In this document: in pieces, positions 12,201-23,500 of the stretch | How positions within the stretch are numbered: the stretch's first letter is position 1 | How the letters are laid out: each line of letters begins with the position of its first letter | Translations under genes and position numbers: made by a program | DNA from: Caenorhabditis elegans | Taxonomy: Eukaryota; Nematoda; Chromadorea; Rhabditida; Rhabditidae | Assembly: GCF_000002985.6 (NCBI RefSeq) | Contig: NC_003284.9 | Coordinates: 4,464,001-4,528,000 of the forward strand | Direction: 5' to 3' | Length of the DNA: 64,000 nucleotides | Notes under the pieces: generated by a model | The model's input: only the letters and a program-made list of their open reading frames with translations | What the model was told of the DNA's origin: nothing | Databases searched by the model: none

Positions 12201-15200
12201 CATCATGATCGAGTTGGCAGCTTGATGATTCGTACTATTTTTGCCGAAGACCATGTTAGGAGCAGATGGTCCACCGTATGTTCCCATGCAGCTCAGGCCG
12301 GACTTTGTTTTTTGGGACATTGGTTGACTGTAATAGATATGAATAATAATTATTGTTATTCTATTTTTATGTTCATTTTTCTTTTTGAAAACATTGTTTC
12401 ACTAACTCTATACATGCTGCCATGTGATTCATCCATTCATCTGTTGTTGCTTCCGATGAGAAATAATCAAACGCGTCATCATCTTCGGAAACCGTTTCTT
12501 CTTTGTTCGATTTCATATCCAGATGCTCTTTGTTCCCCTGTAAAATGAACAACTTTGCACTCAACAAGACTACAGTATAGTTAAACATACTTGAAAATAG
12601 TTCGTTGGAGACATAATCAAACAATCATATCCTGGTCCCATAGGTCGATAACATACATCATCAAGTGTGATTGTCCGACCATCAGAGTCTTGCGTTGATA
12701 TATTTTTGATGGCATTTAAAATATCGAAAAGCTCCTCAAAAATGTCCTTGTGGAATACTGGTCCATAAAGCTTCCCGCTCGATTGGAAATCGCGGTGACT
12801 TAGCAACATAATTTGCTGATATCTCTGTGGGCGTCTAAATTTATATTACAGTTTTTAGTACGAAGTTGAAGGTAGATGTCGTGGTGCTAAAACGACAAAA
12901 ATATCATAGTTAAACTTTTCAAAATTGTTTGAAAAATTTTAATTGAAAATCAAAAAGTGGTCATTTTAACACCACAGCAGTGGTTTATAACAACTTCAAA
13001 ACTGGTGCTACTGAAAAGCTTACCCAAAGTTGGCATTGAAAACCATCTCTTCTTGTCGAGCCCTGGATCTCGGAGAAGACCACATATCAACAACATTTGT
13101 CGACTCTTTGTGATAAATCATTCCTGGCAAGCAGAAAATCAGAACGGCACATCCTATGAAAAAGTGAGACTTTGGATTGCGTCCCGCCATCATTCCAATA
13201 TCTCGAGCATTGTTCTCCATGAAGTTGTGAATCCAGGCACCGGTCCGTTTGATTCTGTTCCGTTTCGGGGATTCTTCTCCAGATTGTGTTTGCCTCAAGT
13301 TCTGAAATATGCCTTTTTACTTTTTTTTTTCAAGTATTGATTTTTCAATGTCCAACCGTGTAGTCTTCGTCATATGATGTGAATACAAATCCAACACAAA
13401 GAAGCACGGCAAGTGAGCCGATGAAGGCGAGCATGACAAAAATGTTCAGGCAGGCGATGCCATGAACATTGCAAGTTTGCTGAAATTGAAATTTTTTTTT
13501 CTCAATTTTCTAGGTGGCGAGACTCAAAAACTTTATTAAAACATCACGATGTTTCTCAATTATTTCAAATCCAAATAATTCTTGTGTTTATTCTGTGTTA
13601 TTTGTTGTTGACTTTCTGTTTCGCCGACTCTGTTTTTTCCCCAGCAACCATTCTCTGACCATTATCCGTCCCACACAATACCTACATTGCCCTACGCATC
13701 AACGTCATGTTAACTCCATTTTGCACAAAAGAGAGTCCACAAATGAGTAACAAAACCAATTTGCGAAACGATCAAACATTTTCTATGAGCTAAGTAACAG
13801 AAAACTGTTTTAAATGAACTATGACCAAAAACCTGGAATGTGTGTTGCCGTGAAGCACCGACAAACAAGTTATTGCAACAGTAAAGTTACTGTTCAAGCA
13901 CCTTTTCTATTTACACTGGTTTATTGATTATTGGAAACTACGATTATTGAGACTATATTTGAGGTTATAGTCATAGCCATCATTTTTTAATCTTGTTTTA
14001 TTATATTTGCACAAGACATGGGAACGGAGTTTGTGCTTGTTTTTACAAACTATGGAAATACGAACTTTGAGAATAACTTTTCAATTTTTTAAGATCTTAG
14101 ATCCCTTACCCCAGAAGTTTTTCCATCGTCCAGGTCGATCAAGTTTGCGTACTCTTCCTTGTTGCACTCTGACGTTGAACAAGCCGGCCAGCCGACTCGA
14201 GCTGATTTGTCGCACCCAGTAAAGTTGACATTCATGTACGTTGAACGATCCGATGGAGGTGTCTGAATGAGTCAGGGTTTTTACGAAAAATTGAAGTAGT
14301 ACTAATACCTTGATAGGGTCATAGAGAAGGAACTTTGTGTGGATTGGAATATTGAGATCTAGATTTTGAGTTCCAATAAATTCCAACCAATTTGTCAAAG
14401 TACACGGAGTAGAAGTACACATGACTCGTAATGCAGGCTGCCCTCCAAAAGTTACATCTTTACAAGACGAGAACATTCCCTCAGCAAAATCAGTAGACAA
14501 TCTGTACTCGACTGTATTCACGTATGCCTCAGCTGGTTGGTACTCTGGGGTGAATCCCTCTTTCTTCTCGATTGGTTTCATTTCGGAGATCTGAAAAAAA
14601 ACTATTCATTTTTTTTCCAAAAAATCATATTTGCGTATGTATTCATGACGTTATCAGCGTGAGTTGTCTACTGACTCACACATGCATAGTTAGAGGTCGC
14701 TTATCAGAAACGATATAATATGCGTACTTCAACGTTTCTATTGTCGCCCTATTAATCAGTAATCAGCTCAAACGTTGCAAAAATGAAACAGTCAGAAAAA
14801 AATCATTAAAAAATGGATAAATTATTAACAGAACACACTGACCGATACAAAATCCTGTTGATTCGGGCTGCACGTAAATTCGCACCACAATTTGGCAAAG
14901 TTGTCGAAGCACGACGGACATCGTCCCAGAATATGTCGGGCTTGTGCAATTTGCTTAGTCAGTCCTTCCGCTTGCGATGGCGTACAGCAGAGTTTGTTGT
15001 CACCTGAAAAGTGTTCCATTGATATCACACAACTTTCGCTTTTTTCGATTAGAGAGGGAGCAATGAGTCACAATAATTTCGGAAGCGTTTTGACGGATGT
15101 GTAAGCTACGATGTTTTTTTTTGTAGTGCGCTTGTTTCCGGATTATTTGCGTTGCTTTAGTGGTTATTTTCGGTACAGAAAAAGTGTAAAAATTTAAAAA

Positions 15201-16076
15201 CTAGTCGGATTATGGAAATTGGAAAATTTTAGTTTGAAAATAGCGAAATAAAAATTTTATAAAATGTTTTAACCAAGTTTTACAACAAAATAAGGCCGAA
15301 TTTCATTTTCAGAAAAAAGTTCTCAATACATATTTAAATTTTGAATAACTCTACTAAATTTTGCTTAAAATTTTCATTTTTAACTTGCTTGTGTTGCAAG
15401 AGCTGCTTTTTTCACAAATTCATTATTACCTTTTTTACATTTTCGGGATTTTATATACTTTCCAGAGATAGGTTACCAAATTTGGAATAAACCATCCATT
15501 GGCATTTAAAGGTGGAGTATGGCCAGTTGGAAATTTTTGAAAAGCCTTTGTAAAATTTTAAAACGGCTAAATATCATAAAAAAATCTTTTCAAACATTTT
15601 AAAAATAATTTTTATTTCGAGTGAAAATGTGGTAAAATCTGAGTTTGAGAGATCTAAAATTGTTTTTTTGATCGACCACTTCCAAAAAATTGACAAAATC
15701 TGAAACTTCATCGCTTTTTGGTTTGAAATGAAAAATTTTCCAAAATCTTTTCAAAATGTTTATTATGATATTTGGTTATTTTTAGCGCCATGGAAATTTT
15801 CATTTTTTTAAAATCATTTCCCAACTGAACACACACCTATTAAAACAGCAAAGTCAAAAACTTACCAGTTAGCAAATGGGGGCAAAACTCGACCATTTTC
15901 TCATATGCCGGATGAGTTTTGTCAAAAGCTGTGGGCTCCACATTAGTATCGTTGGTAACACATGGTCCATATGCATTTTCAGTATGCTTCTGGCACAATC
16001 CTCGCATGATACATCCCGCGTCGCCATGATGGAATATAGACCCAAATAGCAAGCAAAAAATGAGTAGTTGTTTCAT
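9265..16076 (-). CDS. ncr-1: NPC1-family sterol transporter
   Basis: Niemann-Pick C1 homologue, a polytopic endolysosomal membrane protein that moves cholesterol out of late endosomes; in worms it supplies sterol for dauer hormone synthesis. Sixteen exons close in frame (high to low): 16076-15866, 15003-14843, 14590-14309, 14262-14110, 13479-13357, 13301-13024, 12834-12591, 12537-12407, 12327-11621, 11564-11281, 11005-10916, 10871-10390, 10330-9904, 9851-9663, 9616-9459, 9409-9265; 1354 aa, near the family's roughly 1280. MKQLLIFCLLFGSIFHHGDA is a signal peptide; a Cys-rich sterol-binding domain follows (CCTPSQ, CPSCFDNFAKLWCEFTCSP). The sterol-sensing domain spans roughly residues 627-800. 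A Cys-rich luminal loop (CCKVYV, CRTCMDFDY) and five final TM helices follow. The last exon adds a 48-residue cytosolic tail without the LLNF motif of human NPC1. I cannot exclude one further small exon. Confidence 0.93.
11036..11272 (-). repeat. tRNA-like SINE-like element in ncr-1 intron 10
   Basis: Read on the minus strand, the element starts AGCGGGAATAGCTCAGCAGG, which matches a tRNA acceptor/D-arm with A box, followed by AGTTCACGCC where a B box would lie. It fills nearly the whole intron between exons 10 and 11. The 5' 60 bases align by eye with the copy in asb-2 intron 3. Its higher GC stands out from all other ncr-1 introns. Probable tRNA-derived SINE; ends are approximate. Confidence 0.5.
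12881..12975. repeat. Short palindromic repeat in ncr-1 intron 7
   Basis: The ends GTGGTGCTAAAA and TTTTAACACCAC are inverted copies, with AAATATCATAG just inside the left end. This is a short internally deleted member of the same family as 1443-1720 and 28757-29092. Confidence 0.5.
15560..15795. repeat. Palindromic repeat in ncr-1 intron 1
   Basis: GGCTAAATATCATAA on the left mirrors TTATGATATTTGGTTA...TTTTAGC on the right, with CTTTTCAAA arms just inside. It belongs to the ATATCATA palindromic family. GGTGGAGTATGGCCAG just upstream (15512-15527) recurs nearly identically at about 21642-21660. Confidence 0.45.
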
Positions 16077-16083
16077 TTCTTGT

Positions 16084-16093
16084 GCATCGACTG
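16084..16093 (-). other. Splice acceptor upstream of ncr-1 start
   Basis: On the minus strand, GTTTCAG is followed by 14 bases and then the ATG of ncr-1. This fits SL1 trans-splicing, or a 5'UTR intron, and supports the ATG at 16076 over the in-frame upstream methionine. Confidence 0.5.
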
Positions 16094-16283
16094 AAACATA
16101 CGGGGTATGTAAGAATGTAAAACAGACTGTTGGCGAGGGCGGCGGCACTTTGGCTCCGCCTCTTCGAACACAAGCACACGGTTCAATGAAACTACTGAAT
16201 TATTGACCGGGAGGTTAGACGTAGGGCGAGAGAGAGAGAAAGAAAATAAATCGAGAGGTCGAGAAAAAGCATCAGGATGGTCA

Positions 16284-16318
16284 CACGTTTTCTGACTCAT
16301 CCCCAGTCAGAAAACGTG
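16284..16318. promoter_or_regulatory. Perfect 14-bp inverted repeat with AP-1-like site, ncr-1 promoter
   Basis: CACGTTTTCTGACT is followed by a 7-nt loop and its exact reverse complement. The left arm and loop together contain TGACTCA (16293-16299), the AP-1/bZIP consensus. The site lies about 210 bp upstream of the ncr-1 start codon, next to a GA-rich stretch. A bZIP or other dimeric-factor site is an inference. Confidence 0.4.
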
Positions 16319-17399
16319 CAAATGTGGTCTGTACAAAAGTAAACTTCTAGAAGGAGAAACGCTACTTTATTTCAAACGAGAAACACAATAAAAAACCAGT
16401 GTTTGTCATGGAGCTCCATTGAAAATGTTTGCGCATGAACTCGAGTCAGAGAGAGTCTATCTCAAATTTTTTCACATCTGTGATTTTAGAAATGTGTCAT
16501 ATTTTAGTAGTTTAAAAAATATATTCATTAATTGAAAACAGGAAAAAACCTCTAGAAGTACATAAAAGTTGGATGCAAAACACAAAAACCAAGCTGTGGG
16601 TCGAGCCTATTTCGATAATTTTTATTCTTGGCTGTGCTAGTTTAGATTTGAATACTGCGCTGATATTCCAAAACAGGCACCAAAATTTTTAATGATCAGA
16701 ATTTTTTAACTTTTTGAATAGTGAGCAGTTAAACACTAATTTACATTGGAGATATAACCACTGCTGCCAAAATGACGTGGCAAAAAATTGAATTTTAAAA
16801 ACAAAACACCAAATGTGACTTCCATATGACTGCTGTATTCATATTGTGAAACTTTGATTTTTAGGAGTTGATTTCTCTCACTCGTAAACTATTTTTTTCT
16901 GTGTGAAGAAGCTGCTGATGTAAGGCATTTTTAGCTGGTTGTTGGCTAATTTTTTTCAGCCTTATCAGTGCACTGATAAAAATCAAAAATGAAGTGGAAT
17001 ATCAGGTTGTCCAAATTAGTCTATTGTTTCTGTTTCTGTTTCAAACACGGAAAACGAAAACGTGTGATAATGAAGCAAACTGAAAAAAGAACAACGATCG
17101 TAAAACGTTTTGGTCATTTTTTTTAAAAGAATTTATGAATCATGATATATTCAATTTTTACACTTTTTAGCACCTCGTTATTCTTTTTTTTGTTTTGAGT
17201 CACAATAAAAAATCGTTTGGAAAATAGAAATAATGAAAAACGGCAGGAAAATGAAAACAAAAGTGAAGCTTGAGGGTCCTTATGAGCAAAATATGTAAGC
17301 GTCTCCAATTTCCCTGACGACGGAGCCACGTGAAACTATTGGAAATTTAGCTTCTAGAAATTTCAAAATGGGTTAGTGAGTGACTGGACTTGTTAAATT

Positions 17400-17545
17400 G
17401 GTAGGGCTAGTAGGGGGCGAGTAAAGGGCGACTGGGGGCGACATCGGACAACATCTGGGGGAGAGGTAGGAATAATGAACACCCGCTACTTGTCCGGTGT
17501 TGTCCCATATTGCCCGCAGTCGCCTACTACATGTACGCTCTTTTC
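17400..17545. repeat. Imperfect GC-rich inverted repeat
   Basis: A G-rich left half (GGGCGACTGGGGGCGACATC at 17427-17446, then GGACAACA) is mirrored by a C-rich right half (TTGTCC, GTTGTCCC, TGCCCGCAGTCGCC). The two halves could pair imperfectly into a long hairpin. The composition contrasts sharply with the AT-rich flanks. No open frame supports coding. A transposon relic is the simplest reading. Confidence 0.35.
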
Positions 17546-20500
17546 CAGTTGTCCCTTACTCTTTGTTGTTTCAGGCCAGTATCTGACTTTACTCTCAGAA
17601 ATATTGTTTTTAACCTGTACAAGAAACCAAAAAGACCGACTAGCAAAATTACAATCAAAGAACGTCTTCAAAATTGATAAGATTGCAAGAATTCTCATCT
17701 ATTTTTCATTTTGACCGTGAGAATGAATGTGTTTTGAATTACAACTACGCAAAATTCTTGAAAAAAAGAAAATTGGCAGGAACAGATTTAAATATTGGAA
17801 AATATGGCACAAAAAGACAAAAAAAAACGAGGTGAGAGGGAAATGGCATGACAACGGGACTTGGCAGCGATGCTTTCCGGAAAGAACAAAGCTAGAAATG
17901 TCATCACTTCACAACGAGTACAAAGTCCAAAAGTGTAGGTGTACTGGAATTGCTGAAGAGGTGAAATGTATAGGTGTACAATAAGAATATTGGGTTGCAC
18001 CCTATGCTCATTTTTCCAATTTTTCAAGTGACACACAAATGGAAATGTATATTAACCGGATATGGAACGGACTGTCAAGCCGGATATTAGACTTCCTATA
18101 GACTTCCGAAAAAGGCCAAACAAATTGTTGGAAACTGAATGGTCAGAATAATTAGAATGAATAATGAATATTGGTTAGTTGCATCCAACCCACGGACTTT
18201 TAGAAAATTAGTCAAAAAGTCACAAAACAATAAATTAGAACAGGTGATCGTGTGAAACACGATGAGAAAATTGAAGATGGAATGAAGTTTTGTGAGCACA
18301 AGGAACAATAAACTCTAACTGCATACTTTCATGAGTGAAAAGGTCTAAAATATTTATTAAAAACCGTATTTCTTCAGGAGAGTGGGAAAAAATTGTTTTA
18401 TCAGTTTCCCTCTAATTAAACAAAAAACTTCTAATTTAAACATAAATCAAGTGCATTCTGATTTCTAAAAACTGAATATCAAAAGATATATTCCCCCTGC
18501 TAAAAAAAAACAAAACAAAATGAAAAAAGCAATATCGTCAAGTTGAAATAAAACAGAATGTCTCAAAAAAAGAAAACGAAAAATTGAGCCAAATGACGTG
18601 TTTACTATATTTCAATTTACACGTCAGACTACAGTATCTAGAGTATTCAATTAACTGTCTATGTTTTTTTTCTAGAATTTCCGACTGTATTATTTTGATT
18701 TTCTTTGTGAATGAACTTAGACGTAGTAAACTAGAAAAAAATAGTAAACTAGAGCACGCTATGAGGGACACAGTCCATTTCGTACAATATATGTTATGTT
18801 AAACATATATGTTAAAAAATATGTATATAAATTGTGCACCATGAAAAATAACTAGGAAAGTAATAGAACATCGCCGTGCTCATTAAATTTGAGCTCTAAA
18901 GAATGAAATAGGGCTTCTTGCAAAGGCTTCAAAGATTTTTAATTTTAAAAGCTATCTTTGAGCAATAACAAAATATACCAATTACAAATAAAAAACAAAA
19001 CAACTTCTCAAAAACCGGCGTGTTTTTAGGATGCTCACTATCTTAATGCACTACTAGTTGTTTTATACAACGCGCTCAAAACTCGCTGCAGAAAAAAAGT
19101 GCTCGGATTTGTGGTGCGTGAAACCATAAAAATACACTTGCAGGTCGTTTTCATGAGAAGACTGCGAGACGAGAGAATAGGGGCAATTGAACGGCGTCAT
19201 ACGAAAATCAGGTCAAAATTTGGTTGACTCTCACAAAAGAAATTCTTTACTGCATTGTTCCAATGTTTTTCATGATACACTTTTGTCGAGACCTACGGTT
19301 TTGCAAAACTTTGATTTTTATTCAGAGAATTTTTTCTAGAGTTTGAAAAATGTTTAAAAAAAGGTACCTAGAAAAATAAAATATAATTATTCATATAAAT
19401 CGAAATAATAATAGTAGTTTAGAATTTGTTGACAAAAAGCCATTTTTAAAGTTTCTCAAAACTTTTTTAAATTATATGTTTTGGAAAAGGTTAATATCAC
19501 GTTTTTCAAGTGTAACTAACAAAGGAAGTGTTTTAGATTTTTTTTCTGGAATATTCCAAAAAAACCTATCATTTGAAAAATAACCGTTGCAATAGGTGAC
19601 GGCAAAAGTAGCTGTGGAAGAGAATTTCGTACTAGGAGCAAACCTATCCAAGATCATTTCATTGCATTTTTCATTTCTTTCGAGGTTTGTATAAAATTAT
19701 TCCAAAGATGTTTTTTGCGAATAAAAAAATGTTTTCAAGAGTATATAGGGGTAGAATTAGTTTCGATGCTTTTTGGTAAGTTATGTATTCATTTATTAAA
19801 TTTTGTAAAGATCAGAAGATTTTTCACCCAACTCAATACAACATTTTCCAGATTTTGCTTTCTGAATAAACTAATTTTCTAAAAAAGCTTCCAGAATGTC
19901 TAAAAACATTAAAAGTCAGCAAAAACAGCTTGCTAGAAAAAAGTTAGGATAAAGATAATTGTTGTGGGAAAAAATTTAACCACCATGAATTTGAAAAAAT
20001 GAAAAAAAAATTGAAAAAATGAAATGCAATAGATTATGAAACTTTGAGTTTTGTTGTTTTTTAACGAACTATGTCATGCATTTTTTGAAAATGATAATCG
20101 AAAAACAAAAAAAAATAGAATTGATGAAAATACGGCGCTTAAGGCAGTTCACGGGTTGTAAAATTTCTTAGGTGTGTAGGCAAAAACGTTCAATCACTGT
20201 CAAAAGAACCCGAAACGACGAGACGGTCAATTCTTCTTATGATTTAGCCAAGATAAACACTGTCGTGCCGCCGTACTTGTGACCTGGTGTGAAAACGACG
20301 GCTTTCCTCCGATCGGCAACGGTTTGGTCCAGTGAGAGTGAGAAACGGGATTAAATGGTCAGTTGTTAGCAGGATGTTGTTTGATTGAGTGAGAGTAACA
20401 AGTTGAAAGGGGAAAAAGTTGCCGAATCTGTGTAGCTCCTAAGAGATAGACGGGAGCACTGTTAATCAGTTGAGCAAATAGAGCAATGCCGACTGACTGC

Positions 20501-23500
20501 GGGGGGAAAGAGCGAGGTGAGAAGCCGGAACGAGGGGGGATGGAGTCAAGGATTCGAAATTTAACAGAACTTTCAAGCTGTCTATGGAACTAGTTCACAC
20601 AGATTTTGTTTGCTAAACTTCACGTTAATAGATATAAACAACTTTAAATTAAAACATTGTTGAATTTAATAGGTAAGAAAAAAATATCATAGATTTTAAT
20701 TATGGCATTTTCAGTTTTAACGTAATACGATTTAGTCCAGTGTGCAGTTAATACATTGTTAACTACTTAAATTTGAGAGAATTTTTTTTTATTGAAAAAC
20801 TCATATTTTCACCTTGAATTTTCAGTTTTTCAAAAAACTTTAATCAAAAAACCCAAAATGGAGAAAACGATGTGTTACATTTGCTACCGAATTGCTACTT
20901 CAAACAACTTCGAGTCCTGCCAAATGTTGCATCTTACAATTAGAGATCAACATTATCTTGACATTTCGTTTAACAAGTTCTTAGCAAACATTAGTTTTTT
21001 TGCGGAAACCACGAGGTGTTCAAAATTTGTGAACGAGACTCTATGATAGTTTTTCGAAATTTTTGGTAGGTATATTTTTTTCTCATTTTTTTTGAATATG
21101 GTTTTATCAAAGTTGAAAAAAGATGCAATCGTTTGACAAAAAACTAGAAACTAGAGCGTAGTCTGGTGTAGCATACCACACAGCTAAACTTGGGCTGAAA
21201 TTGATAGTTGATACCGAGAAAAGGTTGGAACTTAATTTTTATTTGATTATCATCCTTTAAAGCATATTTTGGCATTTTATTACGTGTTGTTCCGTTTATT
21301 GAGACGCTTTTTGGGCCAATGGGGACGGAAAATTGTGTCATATTTGCGTTAACTTTTTGTTGAAAAATTTTCGGAACGTCTCATTACCAAATTCGGTAGT
21401 TTTGGACCATTTTGGGTCAAAAAAAGCAAAGTCTCAAATTTCGGTACCCCACCTTTAAGACAGTGGTTTCACCGGATCGATGGAAAAATTATTGATATGT
21501 AAATTTAACGGTGTTATTGGGTAGATTATTTAAAAAAAAACAAAATTTTTTAAAATTATTTTAGAGATTGCTATATTTACTTCTCTATGAAACAGCACAC
21601 CGTAAATTCATCGTCTGTATTTCAGAATTGCTTCCCTATTTAAGGTGGGGTATGGCCAGTGGGAGAATGATTGAACTTTATTTTTCTTCTGCTATAACGA
21701 CAAAATATTTGAAAAAAAACGTTTCAACTTATTTTGAAAATGTTAATATTTTGATGCAAGATGTGATGAAAACCGAAATTACACCACTTTTCGAGAAATT
21801 TTAAGCTTTTGAAATGATAAAATAAGATAATTTGTGGCATAATTAAAACATAACCTGGAATTTAAAAAAATGTTTTGTGGTCGACGATTTTTAAAATAAA
21901 CCGAAAACCTAGTTTTCTCTGCTTTTTTAATCCAAAAAAAAATCTGAAATTTTTGAACTTTTTTGTTTTGATATATATTTATGTGAGGATCCTAGAAATA
22001 GTTTTAAATACATTCCTACTAATCGTACTCCTCTTCAAAAAAACATAAATGTTTTAAAACCTTGTACAATACCACAAAAAATATACAGTAATTATAAACG
22101 TTTAAATCATGAAGCAATTATGTTCATTTCGCAATTTTAAAATACTTATGACTCATTTTATTGCTATATGATCGCTCTACATATAATTTTTATGCAGTAA
22201 ACATTTTCATATTATCGTCTGACGTCAAAATAACAAATCTATTTTTATGAGAGCATATCCAAAAAGAAACGTAAACAAAACACTTTTTAAAACACCTGCT
22301 TGACCCCGAAATTATCTAAAAAAAAAAAAGGCGTCAGAAATATAAATCTTGTGTCAAATTCTCTAATGCGAACGACCGAGAAGAAGAGATGAAGAGTAAA
22401 AGGAAAGGAAGAAGTGTCACGGATCAACAAAATGACCATTTGGATGACCTTTTGAGTGGTTCCCGCAGGATGAATACTTGGATTCACGGTTATACGTTAT
22501 GGAGATTGGAAATCATAAAATCAGGTTTTTGTGTTGTGCAAAATGTGGATATTCAAGTTGGTTTGCCGCGAAAAATATTAAATCCGATTTTGTAAACTAC
22601 ATCCAAACTTTAAAGGTCGATGGAATCATTGACCACTTTTGCTTTTTTTATTCTTTAAAATTAACATTTTGGTGGGTAACTTATTTTGAAAAAAAAAACT
22701 TCCGTTTTTGGTGGGAAACAGAAGTTTTAATCAGATTCCTTATTTGACGGAAACTGAAGAAAAAATGAAAGGAAAAGACACCGGACGATTACGGAGCATA
22801 TGTGAAAAACAGGATTAAGAGAGTGAAATGAAGATTTTATGCAAAAAAAAATGTTTTGATAATTAATCACTTTTACCAGATTTTTTTTTCAGATATTCAA
22901 AAATCAAGTGTTGCCTTTACGAATAATGTTCGGTCAAAAATCGATCTGTTTTCCGTCAATAATTCGAGTTAAAACCAACAAGCAAACAAAATTATGTTTG
23001 CTTTGAAAATGGAAAACAACCAGTGACAGACTTATGTGTGTGTGTTGAAAAATCCAATCGATCTTTCAATTGAAATAACACTGACCTCCTGAAATACAGT
23101 TCGACAGCCGTTGCTGTTAAATATTAGCATAGAAGAGTTAGTGAATCACACTGTTCACACATCTCAAAGAGAATCGGTTTTTTCCCGCAAAAAAAAGTGT
23201 ATCAGACCTTTGGTGACGCTATGATATTTTTATTTCTCATTTTTGGAAACGTATGTGTTGTGTTAAAATTTGGTAAAATGAGAAAAAAGGTGGAGAAGAG
23301 AAAAGAGAAAGAGAAAAAATATGACAGAACTACATACATACAACAAAAGACACAAGTGATTATGGAAAACGGCGAAAATACTAGAACGGTATTGATTTTG
23401 TTTTCAAAATTTTGAATTTCATGGTTTAATGTTTGGTTGGTTTTGAAACAGTTTATTCTAATTTTCATATCTGTCTAGCAACTGGGAAACTTCTATAATT

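Noticed and set aside
9970..13340. Plus-strand frames across the ncr-1 locus
   Set aside because: They lie antisense to confirmed ncr-1 exons and reflect codon structure of the real gene.
22389..22747. Overlapping plus-strand frames, one starting MKSKRKGRS
   Set aside because: Frames overlap out of phase, composition is AT-rich and no exon partner or conserved motif is visible.
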